Shown piece after piece: positions 51,940-61,765 of a stretch of DNA of 64,000 bases; the stretch's first letter is position 1; each line of letters opens with the position of its first letter. The stretch comes from Janthinobacterium agaricidamnosum. GTDB taxonomy: Bacteria; Pseudomonadota; Gammaproteobacteria; Burkholderiales; Burkholderiaceae_D. The stretch is from contig NZ_CP033019.1 of NCBI RefSeq assembly GCF_003667705.1, forward strand, positions 2,294,001-2,358,000. Reading direction: 5' to 3'. Made by a program: the position numbers and the translations under genes. The notes under the pieces were generated by a model. The model saw only the letters and a list, made by a program, of their open reading frames with translations. It was not told where the DNA came from and did no database searches.

Positions 51940-52145
51940 TCGCAGGCCTGCCAGGCCGGTGTCGAAAGGCATGCCTGGCAGCGCCGAACTGTTCGTCCAC
52001 GATCATCACATCCCGGCCTGCGCGATGTGCACCCGGACATGACGCAGCCCGCAGTCCGCGGAGCCTGTGAGACTTCGACTGGCGCAAGCCCACTTTCCCC
52101 AGCCACGTTAAGATAGCGGTATTTTCAAGACTGCGAGGGGACCAG

Positions 52146-52811
52146 GTGCGCGTGTTGCTGGTGGAAGACGATCCGATGATCGGGGAAAGCCTGGTCGAGG
52201 GCTTGCGCGGCGAGTGCTATGCCGTGGACTGGGTGCGCGACGGCCACGATGCGGAGCTGGCGCTGGCCGGCTTCGCCTACGATTTGATGCTGCTGGACCT
52301 GGGCTTGCCCGGCAAGCAGGGCATGGATGTGCTGCGCGCCATGCGCGCGCGGGGCGCCGAGTTGCCCGTGCTGATCATCACGGCGCGCGACGGCACGCCG
52401 GCCCGCGTGGAAGGACTCGACAGCGGCGCCGACGATTACCTGGTCAAACCATTCGACCTCGACGAGCTGCTGGCGCGCATCCGCGCATTGCTGCGGCGCC
52501 GGGTCAGCCGTTCGCGCTCCGTCATCGAGCATGGTGCGCTGATCCTCGACCTGGCCAGCCACGACGTCACGTTCGAGGGCGAGCAGATCAAGCTGCCGCC
52601 GCGCGAGTTTTCCGTGCTGCGCGCCTTGCTCGACCATCCGGGCAAGGTGGTGTCGAAGCGCCAGCTGAGCGAAAAGCTGTACGGCTGGGATTGCGAAGTG
52701 GAAAGCAATACCGTCGACGTGTACGTGTACCAGCTGCGCAAGAAGCTGGGCGCGGACGCCATCCAGACCGTGCGCGGCGTGGGCTACAAGATGCGGGTGG
52801 CGTCTTGCTGA
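52146..52811 (+). CDS. OmpR-family two-component response regulator
   Basis: The 221-residue protein starts at a GTG (MRVLLVEDDP), has a receiver domain with acidic Asp8-Asp9, phosphoacceptor Asp51 (LMLLDLGLPG), the Thr switch (LIITARDGTPARVEGLDSGA), and Lys of DDYLVKPFD, then a winged-helix DNA-binding domain (FSVLRALLDHPGKVVSKRQL, VDVYVYQLRKKLGADAIQTV, RGVGYKM). It resembles the QseB/TctD/PmrA branch. The next gene, overlapping it, is its sensor kinase. The signal and targets are unknown. Confidence 0.95.
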   Translation: MRVLLVEDDPMIGESLVEGLRGECYAVDWVRDGHDAELALAGFAYDLMLLDLGLPGKQGMDVLRAMRARGAELPVLIITARDGTPARVEGLDSGADDYLVKPFDLDELLARIRALLRRRVSRSRSVIEHGALILDLASHDVTFEGEQIKLPPREFSVLRALLDHPGKVVSKRQLSEKLYGWDCEVESNTVDVYVYQLRKKLGADAIQTVRGVGYKMRVASC

Positions 52812-54115
52812 CCATCCGCCGCCAATTGCTGCTCGGCTTGCTGGCCGCCACCTTGCTGTGCGTGCTCGGTGCCGGCATTTCGCTGTTCCGCTCGCTGCTG
52901 GAAGAAACCAATGAACTGGCCGACTTGCAGCTGCGCCAGCTGGCCGTGGCCTTGCCCGACGAGTTCGAGCCGCAGGCGGGCCTGGCCGCCGCGCAGGAGC
53001 CGGAAGAGGCGTTCGTGCTGCAGGCGTGGGACGAGGAGGGCCAGCCATTGCCCGTCCTGCAGGGCCAGCCGGCATTGCCGCGCTATGCGCTGGCCGGCTT
53101 TGCCGATGTCACATTGCACGGCGAGGACTGGCGCCTGTACGGCGAGACGCGGCGCGGCCGCTACGTGCAGGTGGCGCAGGCGCAGGCCGTGCGCGACCAG
53201 CTGGCCTGGCAGATGACCATGCGCGCCGGCGCGCCCCTGCTGGTGTTCGCCCTGATCCTGGCGCTGCTGATCGTCGCCGTGGTGGGGCGCGCGCTGGCGC
53301 CGCTGCACCGGCTGGCCGAATCCGTGGCCGGCCGTTCGCCGGAAGCGCTCACGCCGCTGGCGGCCGACGACATGCCGCCCGAACTGCGGCCCGTGGCGCT
53401 GGCGCTGAACAGCTTGATGGGCCAGTTCGAGGCGGCGCTGACGGCGCAGCGCACCTTTGTTGCCGATGCCGCGCATGAATTGCGTTCGCCGCTGACGGCG
53501 CTGAAACTGCAGCTGCAGGTGGCCGAGCGGGCCGGCAGCGAGGAAGAACGCCGCGTGGCGCTGGCGCGGCTGCATGAAAGGCTGGACCGCAGCACGCACC
53601 TGGTGCGCCAGCTATTGAGCCTGGCGCGCCATGAAACGGCGCTCACGGCCAGTCAGCTGCACACGGTGGACCTGGGGCAGTTGCTGGAAGCGGCCGTGGC
53701 CGACCACAGCGCGCTGGCCGACAGCCGCGCGATCGACCTGGGCGTGGTGGAAACGCTGCCGGCCCCGGTGCTGGTACAGGCCGATCCCGACGGTTTGCAG
53801 GTCTTGCTGAATAACCTGATCGACAACGCCTTGCGCTACACGCAGCAGGGCGGCCGGGTCGATCTGCAGGCGGCGCTGGAAGAGGGCAGGCCCCTGCTGC
53901 GCGTCTCCGACAACGGCCCCGGCGTGCCAAGCCAGCACCATGCACGGCTGTTCGACCGCTTCTTCCGGCCCGACGGCAACGACGCCTGGGGCTGCGGCCT
54001 GGGCCTGTCCATCGTGCGCCACATCGCCGAGCACCACCAGGCGGACATTGTGCTGGCCGACGGCGAGGCGGGGCGGGGCTTGCAGGTGACGGTGCGCTTT
54101 CCGCAAGCGGCCTGA
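52805..54115 (+). CDS. Two-component sensor histidine kinase
   Basis: The inner-membrane kinase of about 436 residues has an N-terminal helix (QLLLGLLAATLLCVLGAGIS), a periplasmic sensor region of about 120 residues, a second helix (PLLVFALILALLIVAVVG), a short HAMP-like linker, the H-box DAAHELRSPLTALKL, N-box NNLIDNALRYTQQGG, G1 SDNGPGVP and G2 GCGLGLSIV. It resembles QseC/TctE. The start must be a rare codon, TTG 52805 or CTG 52808, inside the end of the regulator gene. The open frame extending upstream to 52214 is the shadow of the regulator gene. Confidence 0.92.
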   Translation: MLTIRRQLLLGLLAATLLCVLGAGISLFRSLLEETNELADLQLRQLAVALPDEFEPQAGLAAAQEPEEAFVLQAWDEEGQPLPVLQGQPALPRYALAGFADVTLHGEDWRLYGETRRGRYVQVAQAQAVRDQLAWQMTMRAGAPLLVFALILALLIVAVVGRALAPLHRLAESVAGRSPEALTPLAADDMPPELRPVALALNSLMGQFEAALTAQRTFVADAAHELRSPLTALKLQLQVAERAGSEEERRVALARLHERLDRSTHLVRQLLSLARHETALTASQLHTVDLGQLLEAAVADHSALADSRAIDLGVVETLPAPVLVQADPDGLQVLLNNLIDNALRYTQQGGRVDLQAALEEGRPLLRVSDNGPGVPSQHHARLFDRFFRPDGNDAWGCGLGLSIVRHIAEHHQADIVLADGEAGRGLQVTVRFPQAA

Positions 54116-54184
54116 GTGGATAAGAAAAAATGGATGCCGATCAGCGTGACTTTACTGCTCAACACGCTAAAAGAAGAGCCGGCG

Positions 54185-57100
54185 CTAGCCCATGGCGTTG
54201 TCCAGCGCAGTCTCCAGCCTCTTGCGGCTGCTCGCCCGAACATGATGCATGCCAAGTCGCTTGGCCATCGCCATCACGGCATCGTCACCAGACCGACCTT
54301 CTTCCGCCACCAGTTGGGCAAGGGATATCAGTTCCGCCATACAAATTTCGTCTACGCTGCGCCCACCTTTGCCATCGTGGCTGAACAGGATAGGTAGCTC
54401 AGGCTCTCGATCACGTGCCCAGAAGAACATGCCGACGTCCTCCTCCGTGAATTTCAGGCACGACAGCGCTATTGAGGAGACGCGCTCCTGAATGCGCGCT
54501 CCGGTACGCTGCCAACCGTGCGCCCGCGCGATTCTGCGCGCCAGTACGGTGTCGCGTGACGGTCCATCGAGATCAACGATCTGCTCAATCATCTGTCGAA
54601 GCTGGCTGTCATAGGATGCATCAAAGAAAGTGTCGGCGTTCATGCTGCCCATTGTTGCCTGCTCGCTCATTTCAGATTGCGGACTTATCGTCGAGTGTAT
54701 ATCTTGACCGGCTTCAATACGTGAGGCGTATTGGACTTCAGGAACGGGTACTGTCTGTTCTTCCAATTCCACGGATGCGGCCGTTTCCGCTTGCGCCTGG
54801 GCCAGGATTTCTTTTGCTTCGGCCTCTGCCGCCTTGCGCTCTGCCACTTTGCTGCGCTGTTGCCGGCTGAGTTCAAGCAAGCGCTCCAACGCCGCGTGCG
54901 TCTTTTCCAGCGTACCTGCCCGGTCTATCCACCAGTCGGTAGACCAGATGCGCACGATTTCCCAGCCTAAACCGCGTAATACCTGCTCACGTAACATGTC
55001 ACGGTCGCGTGCCGTTGCCGAGCGATGGTAGGTGGCACCGTCACATTCGACTCCGCACAGATAGATGCCAGGCGCATCGGGATGCACTACACCTAAATCC
55101 ACCCTGAATGACGACGCGCCGATCTGCGTATGCACCAGCCAGCCGCGAGAGGCCAGGGCTGCAGCCACGGCTTCTTCAAACGGACTGTCGAAGCCACCGA
55201 GGCTACCTTTGGTCACTTCGGCCAGCGCCCGCGGACCACGTTCGGCAAACTCCAGAAAGTGCTTAAGGTCGCGCACCCCACTGGCCTGCGTGCGAGATAG
55301 GTCGAATTGCTCCGGCTTCAGACTGGAAAACACGCGCAATTCTTGACGTGCGCGCGTGATCGCCACATTCAGGCGGCGCTCGCCGCCATCACGGTTCATC
55401 GGGCCAAAGTTCATCGAAACCGTGCCTGCCAGGTCTGGACCGTAGGTAATCGAGAAGTAGATGATATCGCGCTCGTCACCCTGCACCGATTCCAAGTTCT
55501 TGATAAACAACGGTTCGAGTTCCGTCTCCGAAAAATATGGTTCCAGTAAAGGGTCCTTGCGGCGCTCCTCGTCAAGCAAGTCTTCGATCAGGTTCATCTG
55601 TTCGGTATTGAAGGTGACGACGCCGATCGTCAGTTTCGATTCCTTAAAGTTCGGCGCGCGCAGCTTTGCAACGATATCGGCTACCAGCTCCTTCGCTTCA
55701 CGCTTGTTGATACGTGCGCCACCTTTCTCGTACACACCGTCGACGTGATGAAAGCTGACGGCGCGGTCGTCAGCGACCGGCGACGGGAATGTTACGAGGC
55801 CGCCGCCATAGTAACGGTGGTTGGAAAACGCGATCAGGGATTCGTGACGGCTGCGATAGTGCCAGGCCAGATTCATTGTTGGCAGGTTCGCACCCATGCA
55901 TTCATCGAGAATGCTTTCCAGGTCGCCCTCGACATCCCCGTCATCCTCCGACGACTCGGCGCGATCAAAAAACGCGGTTGGCGGTAACTGCTTCGGATCC
56001 CCCACCATCACCACTTGCTTGCCACGCGCCATGGCGCCTATCGCATCCCATACCGGGATCTGCGATGCTTCGTCGAACACTACCAAGTCGAACGCACTCG
56101 CATCGGCTGCCAAATACTGTGCAATCGATAGTGGACTCATTAAAAGACATGGCGCCAGTTTTCCGAGCACCGAGGGAATCTTTTGTATCAATTCGCGCAA
56201 TGGCATGTGCTGCTTCTTCTTGTTGATTTCACGACGCAGATCGCCCCATTCCGATTGACGCGTAACTTCGTCGGTGCGCGGCATGCCGGCGCATAGCGAG
56301 GCGCGTACCCATGCGCGCGTGACATCCGTAAATTGCCGGTCAAGAGCGCGGAAGTCCCCGATCCGCTTTTCATGTTCGACAGAAACGAAGTTGCGGATGA
56401 CGGTTTCGTTGTCGACAGCCTGGTTGAGCCACCAGCGACTATAGTTGGTTTCAAAGGCGCGCAGTGCTTCTGCCGGCTGCACTGTACCTTTCTCCATTGC
56501 ATCGACCAGCGACACTAGCGACAACGAAAGCGCTTCCGTGCGTACCTTGCGCCATGCACACCACGCCTTCAGGCGTGGTTCGACAGCAACGATATGCTGG
56601 CAGCAGGCGATCAGTTCGTTCAATGGCAGCTCGTTGAACTGCATGCTCACGCCTTCGCTGAACGTGCCGACGGTGGCAAGACTGGCGAGCGCGGGTTGCA
56701 AGGCATCAAGCGCGGCCCGATACTGCGTGCCGATGCTGGCTAGAAGACCGGATGGACTCAACAATGAGTTGCCATCAACCACCAATTGTTCGAATCCCTG
56801 ACGCAGCACGCCAGCGTCTTCGACCGTCTCGGCCAAGTTGGCAATTGCCGTTGCAAGCACCGAATGAAAAGTTGCTACGCAGTCGATGTCGTCTGCGCGG
56901 GTCTGCAGGCCAGCCCAAGTGCCGCCGGTTGAGGCGCGCAGATAATCAAAGGCGCGCAGTTTATCTTCTAGGATGGCACGCTGTCGTACATGCTCGTAGT
57001 CAGCCGCCAGTTCCGGGCCACAGTCTGATGCCGCGACCTCGTCATGTTCGCCTTGCAGTGCGCCGGCATCCTGCACGGCGCGCAGGGCAAGCGCGAAGCG

Positions 57101-60100
57101 CATGGCCGCTGCCAGCAAATGCGGGTGTGTCGCCTGACCATTCCACAGTCCGGCTGTCTCTGCGGCCAGCGGCAGCATGTCGGCGATCTCGGCATTGAGC
57201 GTGCGCAGTTGCCTCAAGCGTTCCAACTCCAGTGCAAGCAACTTGCCGCAACGCTCGCTTTCGATCACGTCAAATCCCTGATCGTCCCAAGCTTCTTGCC
57301 GGCGTGCCTGTCCAAGTACATGCTGCAAGCGAAGCGCTGCCTGCACGAATTCAGGGCGCGTCTTTATGCCCGCCCAGATGCCTTCGCCCAGTGCACCCAT
57401 TTCCACCTTCTCGATTGACGACCGTAATTCACGGATACGCACCAGTAAAGGCAGGTCGCGGGCAACATCGGCATCGCCGTCGCCGGTCACGCAATCGGTC
57501 AGTACTTTGGTGAGCTGGCGCTTGCGCATCCACGACAAGGGCCAAGCACTGCGTTCAGCCTCCATCCAACCACGTTGCAGCTGGTGCACGTTCAGTGCGT
57601 CCACCTGTTCACCATACTGCACGGACAGATTGCTTGCACTGGCAGCCAGATCGTCGAGTAGCTGCAATGCTTTTTCGAACTCGGCCAGAATGTCGTTAGA
57701 CCAGGGATGGCCCAGTAGCGACATCACACGGTCACGCTCATCGAGTAGCGTCAGCGCTTTTTTGCATCGGGCGACGACCGACTCGGTCCATGCAGGACGG
57801 ATGTGCGTAGTCAGATGACGATGCTGAAGCAGCAGTTGGTATCCTTCACGCAGATGAGACAGCAGCTCGCGCGCATCAGGGCGGAACACGAAGCCCCATT
57901 GATGGCCAAAGGCATCGGGCAGCGCCTGCGCCAAGTCGGCCATTGCCAGACGCGCCCGCCGGCCAGTCGGCAAGCCTGCGAGACCGGTTGCATTCTCAAA
58001 GCCGGTAATAGCCAATTGTAGTGCTTCAGCAGCCGGCACCACCGCCTTCGTCGCGCTGATGAACGACTGCTGCCAGGAAGGTGTCCACTCCGCTTGCCCG
58101 ACTGCCATTAGCGGACCTTTAAGCAACTCCTGAGCGCCAACCGCCCCGGCATTGATCTCCAGACGGCTAGTCAATTCGCGCATCGCCTCAAGCTGGGTAT
58201 GGTCGTGCGCATCGGCTGTGCTCCACGAAAGACCAAGTGTGGGTACATCTTCGCCATCGACCACGATGCCGATGGCCTTGTAAATCGTCAGTCCGTTACG
58301 ATGTCGATGATGTAGCCGGGCGACATATTGGTTCAATTCGTCGCGCAGCCGCTTCAACTTAACCGCCTGCGCTTGCCATTCTTCAGGGTCAACCGCCCCC
58401 TGGGCCTCCCAAGCCCTTTGCAGCTGGGTGATCACATCGAGCTTGCGTGCCTTGCTTGAGTGCAGTTCGAGACAGAATTCGCCCAGGCCCACCTCGCGCA
58501 GGCGTCGGTACACGACATCGAGCGCGGCGATTTTCTCCGATACGAACAATACGCGTTTTCCTTCGGCCAGACACTGGGCGATCAGATTGGCAATGGTCTG
58601 GCTCTTGCCCGTACCAGGCGGCCCGATCAGGACAAAATTCTTGCCTTTGGCTCCAGCCATAACTGCCGAGAGTTGCGATGAATCGGCAGGAAGTGGACAG
58701 AATGTCTTGTCTGGAGAGAATTGCGCATCGAGTTCTTTCGCCAGCGGAAATGCTACCGTGGAGGGATAGGGCTCACGTGGACTGTCAATCAGGTGGCGCA
58801 CGACCGGATTCTGGCGTAGCTGATCCGTGCGCTGTGTCAGGTCGACCCACATCAGGTATTTAGCGAACGAGAAAGAAGACAGCACCACTTCGTCCGATAC
58901 TTCCCATCCCTTGATGTCGCGCACGGCATGTGAGACAGTACGCCAGATCAGCGCGACGTCAAGACCTGCGGCATCCTGCGGCAACTTGCCATCCATGACA
59001 CCCAGGTTGAGATGGAAATCTTGCCGCAGCATCTCGATCAGCGTCGGATTGAAGCGTGGTTCGTCTTCATGCAGGCACAAGGTAAAACCGGAGCGCGCAC
59101 TTTTGCGTTGCAACGATACTGGAATCAGGATCAGCGGCGCCTTGCACTTCTGTCCCGCTTTGTCTTCTCGCGTCCAGTTCAAAAAGCCCAGTGCCAAGAA
59201 TAGCGTGTTGGCTCCGCCTTCCTGCAGCACCGTGCGGGCACTCCGGTACAGATCTACGAGCCGTGCCTCCAGCTCCAGCTCGCTCACGCTGACGAATACC
59301 TCGCGTCGTTTGAGTGCATCGAGGGCATGCTCGCGATGGACATCTTCGCGTGAGCGCTGTTCGTGTATCGCCAGGTTGCGTGGATCTTGCCCATCCATCA
59401 GGTCCGGTCTTGGCAACAGGCGTATCGGTGCCCCGTCGGACAGCACATCCTCCAGCATGCCAGGTTCCGGTGCATCGATCCTCAGCGATTTCTTGCCACT
59501 CTTGAAATTGAGGAGATTGTTACGTAGCGATAGGTCAAGCAGCTTGCGTTGCCATCGGGCCAGTCTGTCCTTCGGATCGAGCTCCGGCGCCTCGGTGGTC
59601 ATCTCGTCATCCGGAAACTCAGGTGCGCTATTGTCAAACGTGCTTGCGGTCGCTTCCATCGCGCTATCGGCCGGCGGTACGATGACCTCGTTTGCACCAC
59701 TGGCAAGCGGTTTGATCCGTTGCATGCGGGCACGCCGGATATCAATCACCAGCTCAAATTGTTCCTCGGCCTGTTCGGCGACCTGACTGGCGGCCAGATC
59801 GGTGGCATATGTAAAGGACGGTGCCGGTCGCGAAGTAATCAGCGTCGTTTCGAACAGAATCAGTTCTTGCAACCTGACGCGTTTGCGGATGGCCGTCACG
59901 TCATCGACAACTACTGTGGAAAATTCTTCCTGACGTAGCCATACGCCAGAGAACGCGTGCCCCTTCGTGAATATAACAAGCGGATTCAAGCCTGCCTGTT
60001 CCAGTGCAGAGCAAAACATCAGAGTCAGGTCGAGACAGGTGGCAATGCGGGCGTCCATCACCTGTGCTGTACTACGTACCTTCTGGCCACGGTGCTCGAA

Positions 60101-60733
60101 ACTGGCTGGCGGCAATGCATAGTCCAGTCCCAGCGCTGCCACGGCGGTCCACAGTGCCGAAGCCAATTCCCACGCTCGTTTTGCGCCGCCGCGATAGCCG
60201 TCCAGCGCCGGGCTTTTGCCCGCCTGCCGCAATATCTCGGCGGCCTGCTTGAGCAAGCGGTCGATTGCCGGCTCATTTGGCTGCACGAACGCTGCAACGA
60301 GGTCAGGCAGGTGGGACAGCCCCCCCCATTGGTTGCGAGGCAACAGCTCGACCTTGCGCTCTTCTGTCGCCAGCACACGCTCCGTGATCGAGCCTGCTTT
60401 GCCAAGCAGTGTCAGAGTAATTGTTGAGGTCTCGGCCTCGGTCAGTTTGCCTAGTATGATACCGTCCAGCTGCACATCGCAATCCCTGATGTCGTAGTTG
60501 GATTTTGCCTGACAGGCATCGATTACCCAGGTTTTCGCTTTTAAAAATGGAGGAAACGATTCCAGGCGCAATCGCAAGTCAGTAATCTCGCCATTGCTGT
60601 CATTGACGATGGCCAGTTCACGCAGCAGAGGAATGGAGTTCTGGAAGTCTGCCAGGTTCAGCTTGCTGGCATTCGAGATTCGAATTGCGTATTCAGGTGT
60701 TGCAGGTGTTGCGTTGACGGGCTGCTCCGCCAT
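54185..60733 (-). CDS. DUF4011-helicase-Vsr-like-DUF3320 giant protein (probable anti-phage defence)
   Basis: This 2,182-residue cytoplasmic protein contains, in order: an N-terminal module with a transglutaminase-like Cys/His/Asp set (RIATCLDLTLMFCSALEQ, IFTKGHAFSGVWL, VVVDD, about residues 220-270); a DUF4011-type segment (RWQRKLLDLSLRNNLLNFKS, near 390); a superfamily 1 helicase with Walker A GPPGTGKSQT (about 704-713), Walker B VVFDEAS (near 1550) and VGDPKQLPPTAFF; a Vsr/PD-(D/E)xK-like nuclease domain (SPFEEAVAAAL, VDLGVVHP, GVECDGATYHRS, RDMLREQVLRGLGWEIVRIW, about 1850-1950); and a C-terminal DUF3320. This architecture matches a class reported as single-gene phage defence (Hhe type). 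Start ATG 60733 follows AGTAG; a GTG at 60751 is an alternative. It stands alone between unrelated genes. Confidence 0.85.
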   Translation of the reverse strand: MAEQPVNATPATPEYAIRISNASKLNLADFQNSIPLLRELAIVNDSNGEITDLRLRLESFPPFLKAKTWVIDACQAKSNYDIRDCDVQLDGIILGKLTEAETSTITLTLLGKAGSITERVLATEERKVELLPRNQWGGLSHLPDLVAAFVQPNEPAIDRLLKQAAEILRQAGKSPALDGYRGGAKRAWELASALWTAVAALGLDYALPPASFEHRGQKVRSTAQVMDARIATCLDLTLMFCSALEQAGLNPLVIFTKGHAFSGVWLRQEEFSTVVVDDVTAIRKRVRLQELILFETTLITSRPAPSFTYATDLAASQVAEQAEEQFELVIDIRRARMQRIKPLASGANEVIVPPADSAMEATASTFDNSAPEFPDDEMTTEAPELDPKDRLARWQRKLLDLSLRNNLLNFKSGKKSLRIDAPEPGMLEDVLSDGAPIRLLPRPDLMDGQDPRNLAIHEQRSREDVHREHALDALKRREVFVSVSELELEARLVDLYRSARTVLQEGGANTLFLALGFLNWTREDKAGQKCKAPLILIPVSLQRKSARSGFTLCLHEDEPRFNPTLIEMLRQDFHLNLGVMDGKLPQDAAGLDVALIWRTVSHAVRDIKGWEVSDEVVLSSFSFAKYLMWVDLTQRTDQLRQNPVVRHLIDSPREPYPSTVAFPLAKELDAQFSPDKTFCPLPADSSQLSAVMAGAKGKNFVLIGPPGTGKSQTIANLIAQCLAEGKRVLFVSEKIAALDVVYRRLREVGLGEFCLELHSSKARKLDVITQLQRAWEAQGAVDPEEWQAQAVKLKRLRDELNQYVARLHHRHRNGLTIYKAIGIVVDGEDVPTLGLSWSTADAHDHTQLEAMRELTSRLEINAGAVGAQELLKGPLMAVGQAEWTPSWQQSFISATKAVVPAAEALQLAITGFENATGLAGLPTGRRARLAMADLAQALPDAFGHQWGFVFRPDARELLSHLREGYQLLLQHRHLTTHIRPAWTESVVARCKKALTLLDERDRVMSLLGHPWSNDILAEFEKALQLLDDLAASASNLSVQYGEQVDALNVHQLQRGWMEAERSAWPLSWMRKRQLTKVLTDCVTGDGDADVARDLPLLVRIRELRSSIEKVEMGALGEGIWAGIKTRPEFVQAALRLQHVLGQARRQEAWDDQGFDVIESERCGKLLALELERLRQLRTLNAEIADMLPLAAETAGLWNGQATHPHLLAAAMRFALALRAVQDAGALQGEHDEVAASDCGPELAADYEHVRQRAILEDKLRAFDYLRASTGGTWAGLQTRADDIDCVATFHSVLATAIANLAETVEDAGVLRQGFEQLVVDGNSLLSPSGLLASIGTQYRAALDALQPALASLATVGTFSEGVSMQFNELPLNELIACCQHIVAVEPRLKAWCAWRKVRTEALSLSLVSLVDAMEKGTVQPAEALRAFETNYSRWWLNQAVDNETVIRNFVSVEHEKRIGDFRALDRQFTDVTRAWVRASLCAGMPRTDEVTRQSEWGDLRREINKKKQHMPLRELIQKIPSVLGKLAPCLLMSPLSIAQYLAADASAFDLVVFDEASQIPVWDAIGAMARGKQVVMVGDPKQLPPTAFFDRAESSEDDGDVEGDLESILDECMGANLPTMNLAWHYRSRHESLIAFSNHRYYGGGLVTFPSPVADDRAVSFHHVDGVYEKGGARINKREAKELVADIVAKLRAPNFKESKLTIGVVTFNTEQMNLIEDLLDEERRKDPLLEPYFSETELEPLFIKNLESVQGDERDIIYFSITYGPDLAGTVSMNFGPMNRDGGERRLNVAITRARQELRVFSSLKPEQFDLSRTQASGVRDLKHFLEFAERGPRALAEVTKGSLGGFDSPFEEAVAAALASRGWLVHTQIGASSFRVDLGVVHPDAPGIYLCGVECDGATYHRSATARDRDMLREQVLRGLGWEIVRIWSTDWWIDRAGTLEKTHAALERLLELSRQQRSKVAERKAAEAEAKEILAQAQAETAASVELEEQTVPVPEVQYASRIEAGQDIHSTISPQSEMSEQATMGSMNADTFFDASYDSQLRQMIEQIVDLDGPSRDTVLARRIARAHGWQRTGARIQERVSSIALSCLKFTEEDVGMFFWARDREPELPILFSHDGKGGRSVDEICMAELISLAQLVAEEGRSGDDAVMAMAKRLGMHHVRASSRKRLETALDNAMG

Positions 60734-60966
60734 GTTTTCTACTTGGTCCACGTACTTCCCCGTTAATGACTGCGATGAATTTTGTATCTATTTTGAAAAC
60801 TAATTTGCTGTATAGACATTCATCGAACGACATTAACACATTGGAAAGAGGCAATTACTCACCAAATCTCACTTCATTGATATTCGGTGCCGTTAGTGTG
60901 TTCTTACAGCGATGCGTCCACGCTACTTGGCCAGTTAATATCATGAGGTAAGGGTGAGCCGCCATG

Positions 60967-61000
60967 AAAAAAGCGGATGCCGGCGAGGGCATCCGCTTTT
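60967..61000 (-). terminator. Intrinsic terminator of the nitroreductase gene
   Basis: Read on the minus strand, AAGCGGATGCC and GGCATCCGCTT (60988-60998 and 60971-60981) form a perfect 11-bp stem with a 6-nt loop, followed by a T-run. It ends transcription before the DUF4011 gene. The rest of the gap to 60752 is AT-richer and is the likely promoter area of that gene. Confidence 0.93.
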
Positions 61001-61018
61001 CAGTCACGCGCGAGGCGC

Positions 61019-61657
61019 TTAGGCCAGCTCGGTGATGAATTGCTCGCGCGCGGGGCGCACTTTTTTCAGGTCCACCAGCCAGTCGCCCTCGTCGGCACGG
61101 TAGCCCAGCGGCAGCATGACGACGGAGCGCAAGCCTTTTTCACGCAGCTTCAGGATCTCGTCGACCTTGGCCGGATCAAAACCTTCCATCGGCGTCGAAT
61201 CGACTTTTTCCTGCGCCGCGGCGATCAGGGCCGTGCCCACGCCGATATACGCCTGGCGCGCCGCGTGCTGGTAGTTGGTCTCGGCATCGCGCTGCGGATA
61301 CGTGGCCAGGATCTGCTGGCGGTACGCTTCCCAGCCTTCATTCTTGAAGCCGCGTACGGTGTTGACCAAGTCAAAGCGGGCGTTGATGCGTTCGACCGTG
61401 TAATTGTCCCAGGCGGCAAACACCAGCAGGTGCGAGGCGTCCGTCACTTGCGACTGGTTCCACGCGTGCGGCTTGATCTGCTCGCGCAGGGCCGGATTCG
61501 TCACGACGAACACTTCGTAAGGATGCAGTCCGCTGGAGCTGGCCGTCAGGCGCACGGCTTCCAGGATGCGCTCGACCTTGTCTTGCGGCACCGTTTTCGT
61601 CGGGTCCATTTTCTTGGTGGCGTAGCGCCATTGCAGTGTTTCGAGCAAATCGGACAT
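61019..61657 (-). CDS. NAD(P)H-dependent nitroreductase (NfsB-like)
   Basis: This 212-residue FMN flavoprotein begins LLETLQWRYATKKMDPTKTV, has the FMN-binding RYATKK, the LTASSSGLHPYEVFVVTN block, the DASHLLVFAAWDNY segment, and the C-terminal GYRADEGDWLVDLKKVRPA. This is the NfsB/NfnB group, which reduces nitroaromatics and quinones with two electrons. Ribosome site AAAGGGA precedes the ATG at 61657. A terminator follows 19 bp after its stop. Confidence 0.9.
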   Translation of the reverse strand: MSDLLETLQWRYATKKMDPTKTVPQDKVERILEAVRLTASSSGLHPYEVFVVTNPALREQIKPHAWNQSQVTDASHLLVFAAWDNYTVERINARFDLVNTVRGFKNEGWEAYRQQILATYPQRDAETNYQHAARQAYIGVGTALIAAAQEKVDSTPMEGFDPAKVDEILKLREKGLRSVVMLPLGYRADEGDWLVDLKKVRPAREQFITELA

Positions 61658-61765
61658 GTGAATCCCTTTCAGAGTGAATAGTTCAGATTGGAAATGATAG
61701 CGGATTCAGCCATTTCAAGTGCGGCCCCTCAAAGAGAGTTGTATAGATGAGCTGTCTCTTGCCCT

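Noticed and set aside
52214..52804. Upstream extension of the histidine kinase frame to 633 codons
   Set aside because: This part is the shadow of the response regulator gene, is Arg/Ala-rich and has no domain; the kinase starts at its first membrane helix.
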